Of a stretch of DNA of 64,000 nt, positions 52,194-62,653 are shown one piece after another. The notes under the pieces were generated by a model, which saw nothing but the letters and a program-made list of their open reading frames with translations, was not told the DNA's origin and did no database searches. The stretch is from Pseudarthrobacter sp. NIBRBAC000502772. GTDB lineage: Bacteria > Actinomycetota > Actinomycetes > Actinomycetales > Micrococcaceae. The translations under genes were made by a program, and so were the position numbers. Numbering within the stretch: position 1 is the first letter of the stretch; each line of letters begins with the position of its first letter. The stretch spans positions 3,782,001 through 3,846,000 of the forward strand of contig NZ_CP041188.1 in the NCBI RefSeq assembly GCF_006517235.1, in the 5' to 3' direction.

Positions 52194-53303
52194 TCAGGTG
52201 GCCGCGCGGACAGATTCGCTGAGGGCCGAAGCCACCGGGATCCTGCCGGCCAGGTAGCGGGCATCGCGGCTTGCTCCGGGGAGAGTTGCGGACACCGCCG
52301 CGTACATGAATTCCTGGCCCAGGAAGAACAGCCCAGGGGTATCAAGTGCCACACCGCGCCGCTGCCTGGGCAGCGCGCCGCCGTCGAGCATTACCGGATC
52401 CATCCAGCCGAAGTCATCCCGGAACCCGGTGCACCAGATCACGTTTGAAACTTCCAGCCGGGTCCCGTCCGCGAGGACCGGCAGCCCGTTCTCCACCCCG
52501 GCAATCCGCGGCACAAGCCGGACGCCTGCGGCGGCCAGGTCCTTCGACTTCGTCCTGATCAGGGGCGCGGCGTGTACTTTGAAGGACGGTGCCGCTTTGC
52601 GGCCGATCGGGTTGCTGAGGGTAAGGACGTGGAGTCCGACGAACCGCACCACGGGCAGGAAGTACCGGGCCGCCGCGCGTCCGTGCTTGACGGGAATCTC
52701 ACCGCCGGGCTTGCCGGCCACGATGGTGGGATGCGTCCGGGACACTTCAAGGCCAATTTCCGCTCCCGAGTTCCCCAGCCCTACTACCAGGACGGGGCCT
52801 TCCTGCAATTGCCCCAGGTTGCGGTATTCACTGGAATGGAACTGGACGACGGCGGGGTCCAGTTCCGCAGCGAAGTCCGGTATCTTCGGCGCTTGGCTGC
52901 AGCCGGTGGCCACCACCACGTTGTGCGCCTCCCAGCGCCGGCCGTTGGAAGCGGCGACAAACCGGTTCCCGTCCCGCCACAGGTGTTCGATCCGCACACT
53001 GTTGAGGACGGGCAGGTCGAACTTTGCGGCGTAGCCCTCAAGGTATCCGGCAACGTCATCCTTGCTCGGGAAGGACAGCGGGTCCGCCGGGAACGGCATT
53101 CCCGGCAGTCCGTCGTATTTTGCGGGCGTAAATACCCGCAGCGAATCCCAACGCTGGCGCCAGGCGTCGCCGGTTCTTGGATGTGCGTCCAGGATGAGGA
53201 ACGTCCGGTTCTGCTCTTTCAGGTAGTGGCCCAGGGCTAGACCTGCTTGCCCGCCACCGATGATCAGCGTGTCCAGCGTTCCGGTCACACCGTTGTTGTT
53301 CAT
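52194..53303 (-). CDS. flavin-dependent monooxygenase/NAD(P)-binding oxidoreductase
   Basis: The 369-residue protein from ATG 53303 has an N-terminal FAD site TLIIGGGQAGLALGHYLKEQ. The YUC/CzcO-type W-D-x-L-R block DAWRQRWDSLRVFTPAKYDG follows, then NVVVATGCSQAP, the NADPH site VLVVGLGNSGAEIGLEVSRT and the ending NVIWCTGFRDDFGW. It fits CzcO-like putative flavoprotein monooxygenases; substrate unknown. The ATG overlaps the stop of the upstream small membrane protein (ATGA). Confidence 0.85.
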   Translation of the reverse strand: MNNNGVTGTLDTLIIGGGQAGLALGHYLKEQNRTFLILDAHPRTGDAWRQRWDSLRVFTPAKYDGLPGMPFPADPLSFPSKDDVAGYLEGYAAKFDLPVLNSVRIEHLWRDGNRFVAASNGRRWEAHNVVVATGCSQAPKIPDFAAELDPAVVQFHSSEYRNLGQLQEGPVLVVGLGNSGAEIGLEVSRTHPTIVAGKPGGEIPVKHGRAAARYFLPVVRFVGLHVLTLSNPIGRKAAPSFKVHAAPLIRTKSKDLAAAGVRLVPRIAGVENGLPVLADGTRLEVSNVIWCTGFRDDFGWMDPVMLDGGALPRQRRGVALDTPGLFFLGQEFMYAAVSATLPGASRDARYLAGRIPVASALSESVRAAT

Positions 53304-53638
53304 GGCTGTTCTCCTTTGATATCCGAGGGGATGGTGATGGCTGAGCCTTCCGGGGGCTGGTCCGCCCGGCTGTCCTGTCCGTCGTCCCGGTACCGGAGCC
53401 ACCATGCCAGCATCAGCGCGGATGCCAGAAGGTAGGCCAGGTGCAGGGCCCAGATGGGTCCGGCGGGGAGGTTGAAAACGTACACGGAGTGGACCGCGTT
53501 GGCCACGTTGGTCAGCATCAGGTTGCTGAGGCTGTAGGAAGCCAGGTCCTTGGTCCGTGCCGCTTTGACCAGCATCGGCAGCATTCCCACGGCGAACAGC
53601 ACGGTGGAAAGTGTGCCGGCAAGTACTGGAAGGTTCAT
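53300..53638 (-). CDS. small PQ-loop/SemiSWEET-like membrane protein
   Basis: The 112-residue protein has three helices: VLAGTLSTVLFAVGMLPMLV, SLSNLMLTNVANAVHSVYVF and GPIWALHLAYLLASALMLAW. The phrase GMLPMLVKAARTKDLASYSL resembles the PQ-loop turn of SemiSWEET proteins (P-Q-x-x-K-x-x-R-T-K-S), with the Gln replaced by Met. SemiSWEETs dimerise to move sugars or other solutes. The stop overlaps the start of the monooxygenase gene, so the pair is one translational unit. Substrate is unknown. Confidence 0.6.
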   Translation of the reverse strand: MNLPVLAGTLSTVLFAVGMLPMLVKAARTKDLASYSLSNLMLTNVANAVHSVYVFNLPAGPIWALHLAYLLASALMLAWWLRYRDDGQDSRADQPPEGSAITIPSDIKGEQP

Positions 53639-53748
53639 GCTTTGAGGCTATGGCCGTGCCCTTGCCGGCCGCGTCGGCCAATATATGCAACTTCAGTCAC
53701 CGCGCGGCTGGGTAATTCTATGTAGTCAGGACGGTCCTATGTGGGCCG

Positions 53749-55401
53749 TCAGCCTGCGAGCCCGTGTTCGTAGGCGTAGCTCGTGGCGGCTGCCCGGGAC
53801 GTCAGGCCCAGTTTCAGGAAGATGTTGCTGATATGCCGTGCAACGGTCTTTTCGCTCAGGTACAGCTCATCCGCGATGGCCCGGTTACTTTTGCCTGTTG
53901 CCACGAACTGGAGGATTTCTGCCTCGCGCCGGGTGAGGGGCTCCGCCGCGACCCGCGTGGCCTCGCGCTCCACCATGCCTTCGTGAAGCAGCGACGCCGC
54001 CCACGCTGCTGCCGGGGCGGCGCCAAGTTCCAGGAACGCATGGTGGGCTGCCTCCAGGTACATCTGCGCGGAGGCCTCATCGCCCAGCGCACGGCAGGCA
54101 CGGCCGGCCAGCGCCTGGCAGCGTGCCGCTTCGTACGGAACGCCAAGCTCCTGCCAGAGCCTCCAGGCCCGGCGCAGGGACTCCGACGCGCCCGTTGCGT
54201 CACCTGCGGCCAGGCGGACTGCGCCGTCCGCCTGGCAGGCAACGGCCTGGACCATGGGCCGTGGTGACTGCCGGGCAAAATCCGCGAGCCCGTCAGCGCC
54301 ACGACGTGCAGCGTCCAGGTCTGGCACGGCAAGCTCGATTTCCACCACGGCGGGCAACAGGTTCCAGCGGGTGGCCGCGTCAGCACCGCCTGCCGCCCGG
54401 CGGATCATCTGCTGCGCCTGGCGCACGTCTCCGCGGGCCAGGGCCAGGAGGGCAAGGCCCGGTTGCGGCTCGTAGCCGCTCCGGGCGGCCTGCCGGTAGG
54501 AAGCCTCGGCGCCGTCCAGCTTGCCGGTGAGCCGCTGGATGTCACCCTGTTCGTAATAGCCTCCGTAGAGCGCCTGCGGGTCCCCCCTGGTAGACAGCCC
54601 CTGTGCGGCTGCTGCCGCCTCAAGCGCTTCAGTCCACGCTCCGTGAAGGCGGAAAAGTTGGGCCCGGTGGGACTGGCACTGGCCGCTGAAGGCCACCAGG
54701 CTGGGTTGGTCGCGGCAGCGACGGTCAAGAGCCGCGGTCCATTCCAGCGCCCTCCGAAGGTCAAAGACCAGATGGCAGTTGCCGATCACAGCACAATAGA
54801 TAATTCCGGACGGGACGGGGGACAGCTCGCCCGCCGTCACGGCCACCATGACCTCGTCGAACATCCTGAGGCCCTCTTCTGCACGCCCCAGCATCAGCGT
54901 CGCCTGGCCCGAGCCCAGGAGGCCCAGCGCGGCAACGTCCCTGTCCTGGAACCGTTGGCCAAAGTCCGCAACCTGGGAGAAGACCTGCAGGGCACCTGCG
55001 GGGTCACCGCCGTAGAGCTTCCCCAGGCCCAGCGGGACGAGCAGGAGGCCTTGCACTGCGTTTGGCTCACTGAGTTCTTCGACCAGCCTCTGGCCGCGGG
55101 CGAACCAGCCGCCGGCCTGGGACTCCTCGCCCACGTTCATCAGCTGCATGCCCAGCCAAGCGGCACACCGGGCAGCGCCCGCGACATCGCCCACCCCCAG
55201 GAATTCCTCGTGGGCGCGGGTCAGGGAATCGAGGCCGGCGGTGGTGTTGCCCGCGAGGATTTCTGCGGTCGCCAGCAGCTCCAAGTCCGTTGCCGCCAGT
55301 CCGCCGCGCTGGTCGGCATTACGGAAGTTCTCGTAGGCATCGGTCCAGCGCTGCTCGCGGAACGCTGACCGGCCCAGCTCAAGGACCGTCCCAGCCGACA
55401 T
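53749..55401 (-). CDS. LuxR-family regulator with TPR-like sensor region
   Basis: The 550-residue protein has a long helical repeat region (about 1-465) of TPR-like units rich in Ala/Leu (AYENFRNADQRGGLAATDLE and similar). A C-terminal LuxR HTH (485-545) reads PLTRREAEILQFVATGKSNR, then LYLSEKTVARHISNIFLKLG. There is no receiver domain and no N-terminal ATPase, unlike full LAL regulators. ATG 55401 follows GGAAGGAGGCCAG. Divergence from or control of the SemiSWEET-monooxygenase pair (110 bp downstream on the same strand) is possible but not shown. Confidence 0.8.
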   Translation of the reverse strand: MSAGTVLELGRSAFREQRWTDAYENFRNADQRGGLAATDLELLATAEILAGNTTAGLDSLTRAHEEFLGVGDVAGAARCAAWLGMQLMNVGEESQAGGWFARGQRLVEELSEPNAVQGLLLVPLGLGKLYGGDPAGALQVFSQVADFGQRFQDRDVAALGLLGSGQATLMLGRAEEGLRMFDEVMVAVTAGELSPVPSGIIYCAVIGNCHLVFDLRRALEWTAALDRRCRDQPSLVAFSGQCQSHRAQLFRLHGAWTEALEAAAAAQGLSTRGDPQALYGGYYEQGDIQRLTGKLDGAEASYRQAARSGYEPQPGLALLALARGDVRQAQQMIRRAAGGADAATRWNLLPAVVEIELAVPDLDAARRGADGLADFARQSPRPMVQAVACQADGAVRLAAGDATGASESLRRAWRLWQELGVPYEAARCQALAGRACRALGDEASAQMYLEAAHHAFLELGAAPAAAWAASLLHEGMVEREATRVAAEPLTRREAEILQFVATGKSNRAIADELYLSEKTVARHISNIFLKLGLTSRAAATSYAYEHGLAG

Positions 55402-55604
55402 CTGGCCTCCTTCCGGATCCAGTCCGCCCGCGGCCGGCCTGCCTGGCCCCTGACAACCACCGGACGGGTTCGTATTAAGCGCCACGGTACGCCCGCGGCA
55501 TTCCCGGCACAACAGGGAGGGCGGCAGGTGCCTCGCGGCCCTGATCCCGGTGTAACCTCCGGCGCGTCGAATGCGGCCGGCCGGAAGGATTCCTCGTCCT
55601 CCGG

Positions 55605-57128
55605 CTACGGACGCAGCAGCGCGCGCAGCGTCTGAATGGTGTCTGCCTCCGCCGCCGTCTTGTCGTCGCGGTAGCGCTTGACGCGTGCGAACCGAAGGGC
55701 GATTCCGCCGGGATAGCGCGAGGACTGCTGCACGCCGTCGATCGCGATCTCCACAACGGTGACGGGCTCGACCCAGACGGTGCCCGCCGTTCTCCGCACC
55801 TCCAGCTCCTGAAACCTCTCGGTCTGCCAGCGCAGCAGCACATCGGTAATGCCTTTGAAAGTCTTGCCCACCATCACGTAGCCGCCGGGTTCGCCGAACT
55901 CGCCGGCCGGGTCGAGGGCTCCCAGGTGCAGGTTCGACAGGAACCCGGTCCGCCGTCCTGACCCCCACTCGCACGCGAGCACCACCAGGTCGTAGGTGAG
56001 CACCGGCTTTACCTTGATCCAGTTGGAACCACGCCGGCCGGCCACGTAGGCCGATCCGACCGCCTTCACCACCACACCCTCATGGCCCGCGGCCAGCGCA
56101 TCGCGCGAGACCCGCTCAGCAACGGCCGCATCCGCCGTGATCTCTCCCGGTATCCGGTACTCGGGGGCGATCCGCTCGAGCACGCCGATGCGCGTCGCCA
56201 GCGGTTCGTCGAGCAGGTCGCGCCCGTCGATGTGCAGCACGTCGAAGAACCACGGATGCAGCACGGTAGCGCGCGCCGCATCCGCCCCAAACCGCGACAT
56301 GGTCTCCTGGAACGGTCTCGGCCCGCCGTCCTCGTCGAGGGCGAGGGTCTCGCCGTCGAGGATTACATCGCGCACCGGCAGCCCTCGCACAACTTGCACC
56401 ACCTCGGGCAGCCGGTGGGTCACCTCGGCCAGGGTGCGGGTGTAGATGCGCACATCGTTGCCGACGCGGTGCACCTGGATGCGCGCGCCGTCGAGCTTGT
56501 ATTCCACGGATGCCTCCCCCGTGGCCTCCAGCGCCGCGCTGGCACTGGCCGCGGTCGCGGCGAGCATGGGCTGCACGGGACGGCCGATGACGAGGCCGAC
56601 AGCGTCAAGCTCGGCCGCCGTTCCCGTGATCGCAAGCAGGGCGGTCCCGCCGAGATCGCCGGAGAGCATCGCCGCGCGGCGTACGGCGTCGACGGGCCGA
56701 TCGGCGGCGCGGGCAACGGCATCCGTCAGCACCCCCTCAAGCGCACCGGTACGCAGTTCACCGAGCAGCACGCCGGCGATGAAAGCCTGCTCGCGCTCGG
56801 TGGCTGCCGCCGTGAGCAACCGGAGGGTCGCGGCGCGCTCCGCGGCTGATCCTGCGCCTGCGGTGACGAGCAGCCGATCCAACGCAGCGTCGAGGTCGGC
56901 GACAGTCAGGTTCGGTTCGGCGGCCGGCTTCCCCATGGCTGCTGTCATGCCGCGCCAGCCGATCCCAACACGGCCCTGTCGCGGCCTGGCGATGAGCAGG
57001 CCGACGGCCGCCGCGATGTCCACGGGCTCGAGCCGGCGCAGCAGATCGGCCAGTGCGTCGATCTTCGCGAGTCGGGAGCGGGTCGACGCGACGGCATCCG
57101 TGGTTTTCACGAGCTCGTCTAGCAGCAT
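55605..57128 (-). CDS. ATP-dependent DNA ligase (LigB type)
   Basis: The 507-residue protein has an N-terminal helical DNA-binding domain (1-185) and an adenylation domain with active-site Lys K211 (VEYKLDGARIQVHRVG). Motif III is FFDVLHIDGRDL, motif IV GHEGVVVKAVGSAYVAGR and motif V NWIKVKPV. The OB-fold domain ends with VEIAIDGVQQSSRYPGGIAL and RFARVKRYRDDK. All nucleotidyl-transfer motifs are intact. Mycobacterium LigB has the same plan; the role is likely accessory DNA repair. The gene is divergent from a reductase gene (80 bp) and shares its base use. Confidence 0.9.
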   Translation of the reverse strand: MLLDELVKTTDAVASTRSRLAKIDALADLLRRLEPVDIAAAVGLLIARPRQGRVGIGWRGMTAAMGKPAAEPNLTVADLDAALDRLLVTAGAGSAAERAATLRLLTAAATEREQAFIAGVLLGELRTGALEGVLTDAVARAADRPVDAVRRAAMLSGDLGGTALLAITGTAAELDAVGLVIGRPVQPMLAATAASASAALEATGEASVEYKLDGARIQVHRVGNDVRIYTRTLAEVTHRLPEVVQVVRGLPVRDVILDGETLALDEDGGPRPFQETMSRFGADAARATVLHPWFFDVLHIDGRDLLDEPLATRIGVLERIAPEYRIPGEITADAAVAERVSRDALAAGHEGVVVKAVGSAYVAGRRGSNWIKVKPVLTYDLVVLACEWGSGRRTGFLSNLHLGALDPAGEFGEPGGYVMVGKTFKGITDVLLRWQTERFQELEVRRTAGTVWVEPVTVVEIAIDGVQQSSRYPGGIALRFARVKRYRDDKTAAEADTIQTLRALLRP

Positions 57129-57208
57129 GGCATCAGTCTGCCACGCCCGCCGACGCCGGACAGTGAAGAACGCTGGACAGCACCGGGACGCCGTTCCAGA
57201 ATGGACGC

Positions 57209-57811
57209 GTGGGCATCATCGTCGCGAACCTGTTCATCACTCTCGACGGCGTCTACCAGGCGCCCGGCGGTAGCAAGGAGGACACCGAGGGCAGTTTCGC
57301 CTTCGGTGGCTGGCAGATGCCGGTGTCCGACGACGAAGCCGACGCGGCCATTGGCGCCGAGGTCGGCCGCATCGACGCCCTGCTCCTCGGCCGGAAGACC
57401 TATGACATCTTCGCGGCCTACTGGCCCCACCAGTCCGACGACATCGGCGGCACGCTCAACCGGGCGCCCAAGTTCGTTGTCTCCAGCACACTGACCGCTC
57501 CGAGCTGGGCGGGCACCACGGTGCTGCCGGATGCCGCGGCCGCGGGGCGGCTCCGCCAGGAGTACGACCAGGTACACATGTTCGGCAGCGGCGTCCTCAT
57601 CCGTTCATTACTCGCGGCAGACGTGATCGACCGCCTCCACCTCTGGCTCTATCCGATCACCCTCGGGCAAGGCAAGCGCCTCTTCGACGCCGGGACTATC
57701 CCCGCCTCCTTCCGCCTCACCGAGCCGGCGCGCACCTTCCCGAAGGGGGCGGTGTCGCTGGTCTACGAGCGTGCGGGCGGTGTTGAAACGCAGGACATGC
57801 CTGGCGCGTAG
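57209..57811 (+). CDS. RibD C-terminal/DHFR-like reductase
   Basis: The 200-residue protein opens GIIVANLFITLDGVYQAPGG. It has DALLLGRKTYDIFAAYWP, APKFVVSSTLTAPSWAG, DQVHMFGSGVLIRSLLAADV and DRLHLWLYPITLGQGKRLF. This is the YyaP/RibD-like dihydrofolate-reductase-fold family with an NADPH-binding GSG motif. Its reaction is unknown; members are often stress-linked reductases. GTG 57209 is the only start consistent with the family N-terminus. It is divergent from the DNA ligase and convergent with groL, with a shared terminator. Confidence 0.82.
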   Translation: MGIIVANLFITLDGVYQAPGGSKEDTEGSFAFGGWQMPVSDDEADAAIGAEVGRIDALLLGRKTYDIFAAYWPHQSDDIGGTLNRAPKFVVSSTLTAPSWAGTTVLPDAAAAGRLRQEYDQVHMFGSGVLIRSLLAADVIDRLHLWLYPITLGQGKRLFDAGTIPASFRLTEPARTFPKGAVSLVYERAGGVETQDMPGA

Positions 57812-57842
57812 GGCGGGAACGGCACGAGCTGGCCGAAAAGCA

Positions 57843-57874
57843 CAAAAACCGGCCCAGCCGAAGCTGGACCGGTT
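57843..57874 (-). terminator. terminator after groL (bidirectional)
   Basis: The arms AACCGGCCCAGC and GCTGGACCGGTT pair with one mismatch around CGAA. On the minus strand the hairpin is followed by TTTTTG, a fair U-run, so it suits groL. A TTCTTT follows on the plus strand for the reductase gene. Confidence 0.75.
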
Positions 57875-57894
57875 CTTTGTGCAGAGACTGCAGC

Positions 57895-59517
<1,623 letters not shown>

Positions 59518-59529
59518 TCAAAGACAGAA

Positions 59530-59572
59530 CCCCGCACTGTTGTTCAGTCAGGGACGGAACAGCAGCACGGGG
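59530..59572 (-). ncRNA. intercistronic hairpin between groES and groL
   Basis: The arms at 59530-59545 and 59557-59572 (CCCCGCACTGTTGTTC against its near complement GAACAGCAGCACGGGG) form a 16-bp stem with a two-base internal mismatch and one G-U pair. On the minus strand it follows groES and precedes the groL ribosome site. It could lower groL levels relative to groES, stabilise the message or act as a processing point. Structure is by eye. Confidence 0.5.
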
Positions 59573-59582
59573 ATCCAAAGAG

Positions 59583-59879
59583 TTACTTTACGACGATCGC
59601 CAGAACGTCGCGGGCGGAGAGCACGAGGTACTCGGTGCCACCGGTCTTGACTTCAGTTCCGCCGTACTTGGAGTAGATAACAACGTCGCCAACGGCAACA
59701 TCGATCGGAACGCGGTTGCCGTTATCGTCAAAGCGGCCGGGGCCTACTGCAACAACTTCGCCTTCCTGCGGCTTCTCCTGTGCGGAGTCCGGGATAACCA
59801 GGCCGGAAGCCGTGGTCTGCTCGGCTTCGAGCGGGCGGACAACAATACGATCCTCAAGAGGCTTAATAGAGACCGACAC
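59583..59879 (-). CDS. groS: 10-kDa co-chaperonin GroES
   Basis: The 98-residue protein reads [20 protein letters not shown], then [20 protein letters not shown] and [20 protein letters not shown]. It is a typical GroES with mobile loop ([17 protein letters not shown]). It caps GroEL. Two CIRCE elements upstream point to HrcA repression. Confidence 0.95.
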   Translation of the reverse strand: MSVSIKPLEDRIVVRPLEAEQTTASGLVIPDSAQEKPQEGEVVAVGPGRFDDNGNRVPIDVAVGDVVIYSKYGGTEVKTGGTEYLVLSARDVLAIVVK

Positions 59880-59991
59880 TCGGACCTCTCCTTCTACGTC
59901 AGCAAATTCATGGACAGTTGAGCTGCTTCGCCGTGGCTGGCAAACCGTCGTCGCGGTGCCGGCAGCAGCCTGGCTGGCAGCTCTTCATGTG

Positions 59992-60018
59992 TTAGCACCC
60001 TCCTAGGGAGAGTGCTAA
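59992..60018. promoter_or_regulatory. CIRCE element 1 (HrcA operator)
   Basis: TTAGCACCC-N9-GAGTGCTAA matches the CIRCE consensus TTAGCACTC-N9-GAGTGCTAA with one mismatch. It lies 113 bp before the groES start. Confidence 0.85.
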
Positions 60019-60037
60019 TGATGACTCTATGTATTGG

Positions 60038-60064
60038 TTAGCACTCGGTCAAGGCGAGTGCCAG
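60038..60064. promoter_or_regulatory. CIRCE element 2 (partial right arm)
   Basis: TTAGCACTC-N9-GAGTGCCAG has a perfect left arm and two mismatches on the right. Centres of the two CIRCE elements are 46 bp apart. A double site suggests tighter HrcA repression of groES-groL. Confidence 0.7.
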
Positions 60065-60088
60065 AATTATGTCGCCGGCGAACAGCTG

Positions 60089-60472
60089 TTACCGGCCGGT
60101 GAGGTCCTCGAGATCGACGTCCTCGTCGCCGTCGTCCCCTTCCTCAACGGTGCCCCGCCGCAGGTACAGCACCACGGCGCCGCCCACGGCAGCCAACAGC
60201 GAGACCACCAGCAGGATGATGCCGCCTATGCGCGCCCCGGCGTAGAGGCTGCGGATCTCCTGTGCCTCGTCCGTGGCGTCCTGGATGTTTTTGCCGCCCA
60301 CGGAGTAGACCGTGGCGTTGAACGTGTCCAGGAAGAGGATGATTACCAGCAGCGCGACGCAGACCACGGCCACCGCGGATCCTGCAATCAGCGCGGGGCG
60401 GGCAAACTTCACCAGGTCCGGCTTGCTTGCTTGGGGTAGTCCGGACGGCTGGGTGCCTGCGCTGTCTTCCAT
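60089..60472 (-). CDS. small membrane protein with two helices
   Basis: The 127-residue protein from ATG 60472 has a short N-terminal segment, helix 1 (ARPALIAGSAVAVVCVALLV) and helix 2 (IGGIILLVVSLLAAVGGAVV) enclosing an extracytoplasmic loop (DTFNATVYSVGGKNIQDATD). An acidic tail (EEGDDGDEDVDLEDLTGR) ends it. It has no recognised domain. The start is placed at 60472 because the upstream in-frame sequence lies in the 5' region shared with the divergent methyltransferase gene. It is 55 bp from that gene. Confidence 0.65.
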   Translation of the reverse strand: MEDSAGTQPSGLPQASKPDLVKFARPALIAGSAVAVVCVALLVIILFLDTFNATVYSVGGKNIQDATDEAQEIRSLYAGARIGGIILLVVSLLAAVGGAVVLYLRRGTVEEGDDGDEDVDLEDLTGR

Positions 60473-60527
60473 GCCTTCAACCCTAGCGGGAACTGGCCGC
60501 CGGGCTACCTCCACTAGGCTTGAACCC

Positions 60528-61757
60528 ATGGCTCAAGCACCGCAGGACCAGATCGCCCCACTGCTCACGAGCGAAGGCTGGGAGCTCCTGGCGTCCCTGG
60601 GCCCGTACCGCGAGGACAAGTCCTTCGAGCTCAACGCGGCTCTCCGCAAGGCCGGGCACTCCCCCGCACTGGTCTCCGCCGTCCTCACCCAGTCCCGGCT
60701 GCGCACTAAAGCCGAGCTGAAGTTCGGCGAGTTCGCCCGGAGCATGCTCTTCACGCAGGCCGGGCTGGAACAGGCCACGCGTCTCACGGTTGCCGCCCGG
60801 CATGCCGAGCGCTTTGCGCAGGCCGGTGTCCGCCACGTGGCCGACCTCGGCTGCGGCCTTGCCGCGGACTCCCTGGCCCTGGCATCGATGGACATCACGG
60901 TCACGGCCGTGGAAATGGACGAAACCACCGCCGCCTGCGCCACGGTCAACCTGATCCCCTTCCCCAACGCCACCGTGGTGCACTCTGACGCCACCACCGT
61001 CCCGTTGGACGGGGTCGACGGCGTCTGGCTGGATCCCGCACGCCGGGTCACCTCCACCTCGGGTACCAAGAGGATCTGGGATCCTGAGGCCTTTTCGCCG
61101 CCGCTGTCCTTTGTGGAATCGCTCGCCGCCACCGGGCGCGCCGTTGGCGTCAAAATGGGCCCCGGCATGCCGCACGAGTCAGTTCCCGCCGGCTGCGAGG
61201 CGCAGTGGGTATCGGTGGGCGGCGACGTCACCGAGGTGGCCCTGTGGTTCAACTCCGTGCGCCGGCCCGGAATCCGCCGCGCGGCGCTGCTGCTCGGCCC
61301 GCAGGGAGCCGCCGAGCTGACCAGCGCCGAAGATTTCGACGGCGGTCCCGCCGCGCCGGTGGGTCCGGCAGCGGGCTACCTGTATGAGCCCGATGGAGCG
61401 GTGATCCGCGCCGGCCTGGTGGCGGACGTCGCGCTTCAACTGGGCGGGCACCTGCTGGACGAGCACATCGCCTACATCTGCGCCCCGGAGCTGGTGGACA
61501 CGCCGTTCGCACGCTCCTACAAGGTCCTGGAAGTGATGCCGTACAACGTCAAGGCGCTCAAGGCCTGGGTGAAGGAGAACGCCATCACGGTACTGGACAT
61601 CAAAAAGCGCGGCACGTCGGTAACCCCGGAGGAACTGCGCAAGCAGCTGTTCGCCGGAAGCAAGGTGGCCGGGAAGAAGACAGGACAAAAAACAGCCACC
61701 CTGGTCCTGACCCGCATTGGGGAAGACCGGGTGGCCATCTCGGTGGAACCTGCCTGA
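60528..61757 (+). CDS. class I SAM-dependent methyltransferase with THUMP-like C-terminus
   Basis: The 409-residue protein has an N-terminal helical region, then a Rossmann fold with motif I HVADLGCGLAADSLALASMD. The acidic post-motif VTAVEMDETTAACA and GVWLDPARRV follow. The C-terminal part carries RSYKVLEVMPYNVKALKAWV and AITVLDIKKRGTSVTPEELR, a THUMP-like substrate-binding region. Such proteins are thought to modify RNA. ATG 60528 is taken from the conserved start region. It is divergent from the two-helix membrane protein. Confidence 0.8.
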   Translation: MAQAPQDQIAPLLTSEGWELLASLGPYREDKSFELNAALRKAGHSPALVSAVLTQSRLRTKAELKFGEFARSMLFTQAGLEQATRLTVAARHAERFAQAGVRHVADLGCGLAADSLALASMDITVTAVEMDETTAACATVNLIPFPNATVVHSDATTVPLDGVDGVWLDPARRVTSTSGTKRIWDPEAFSPPLSFVESLAATGRAVGVKMGPGMPHESVPAGCEAQWVSVGGDVTEVALWFNSVRRPGIRRAALLLGPQGAAELTSAEDFDGGPAAPVGPAAGYLYEPDGAVIRAGLVADVALQLGGHLLDEHIAYICAPELVDTPFARSYKVLEVMPYNVKALKAWVKENAITVLDIKKRGTSVTPEELRKQLFAGSKVAGKKTGQKTATLVLTRIGEDRVAISVEPA

Positions 61758-61784
61758 GGCAGCGAACCGTCCTGAGACCCGGCC

Positions 61785-62603
61785 TTACTGGGCGCGCATG
61801 AAGTCCTCGGCGGCCCGGACCTGCTCGTCGGTGGGCCGGACACCGGTGTAGAGCACAAACTGCTCGAGCGCCTGGATGGTGGCCACCTCGGCGCCCGTGA
61901 TCACCTGTTTCCCGGCGGCGCGGGCCGCCTTGATCAGCGGCGTCTCCGCAGGGAGCGCCACGACGTCGAACACCACTTTGGCTGCCGCGATGGCATCTTC
62001 CGGGAAGGACAGCGAGTCCACTTCCGGGCCGCCAGCCATACCGATGGGGGTGACGTTGATGATCAGGTCCGCGGTCCCGCCGTCGAGCGTTGCCCGCCAC
62101 TGGAACCCGTACTGCTCTGCGAGCGCCCGGCCGGTTTCTTCGTTCCGGGCGATGACGGTGACGTCCGTGAAGCCGGCGTCCCGCAGGGCCGCGACGGTGG
62201 CCTTGGCCATGCCGCCGGCGCCCTGGACCAGCACCGAGTAGTCCGTGGGCACGGCGTTGCTTTTGAGCAGCTGTTCGATCGCGGTGTAGTCCGTGTTGTA
62301 GGCCTTGAGATGCCCGTCGGTGTTCACGATCGTGTTGACCGAATCGATGGCCTTGGCGGAAGGATCCAGCTCATCCACGAGGGCCATCACGTCCTCCTTG
62401 TACGGCATGGACACAGCGCAGCCGCGGATTCCAAGGCCCCTAACGCCGGCGATCGCCTGGGCCAGGTCGGTGGGGGCGAAGGCCTTGTAGATCCAGTTCA
62501 AGTCCAACTGGTCGTAGAGGTGGTTGTGGAACCGCGTCCCGTTGTTGCTGGGCCGGGCCGACAGCGAAATACACAGGGTCATGTCTTTATTCAGAATGGG
62601 CAC
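61785..62603 (-). CDS. shikimate dehydrogenase family protein (AroE-like)
   Basis: The 272-residue protein opens CISLSARPSNNGTRFHNHLY and has the substrate-binding core VSMPYKEDVMALVDEL. The catalytic Lys is in YKED, with NTIVNTDGHLKAYNTDY. The NADP site is LVQGAGGMAKATVAALRDAG with the Arg that favours NADP nearby (IARNEET), and IINVTPIGMAGG follows. The N-terminal SARPSNNGTRFHN differs from the classical GxPxxxSxSPxxHN, so it may be a quinate/shikimate-like paralogue rather than the biosynthetic AroE. Genes for the rest of the pathway are not near. Confidence 0.8.
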   Translation of the reverse strand: MPILNKDMTLCISLSARPSNNGTRFHNHLYDQLDLNWIYKAFAPTDLAQAIAGVRGLGIRGCAVSMPYKEDVMALVDELDPSAKAIDSVNTIVNTDGHLKAYNTDYTAIEQLLKSNAVPTDYSVLVQGAGGMAKATVAALRDAGFTDVTVIARNEETGRALAEQYGFQWRATLDGGTADLIINVTPIGMAGGPEVDSLSFPEDAIAAAKVVFDVVALPAETPLIKAARAAGKQVITGAEVATIQALEQFVLYTGVRPTDEQVRAAEDFMRAQ

Positions 62604-62653
62604 CTGTCTATTAAAGCGCCGTTGACCGATTCGGCGATGTGTTGCGGGCCAAG

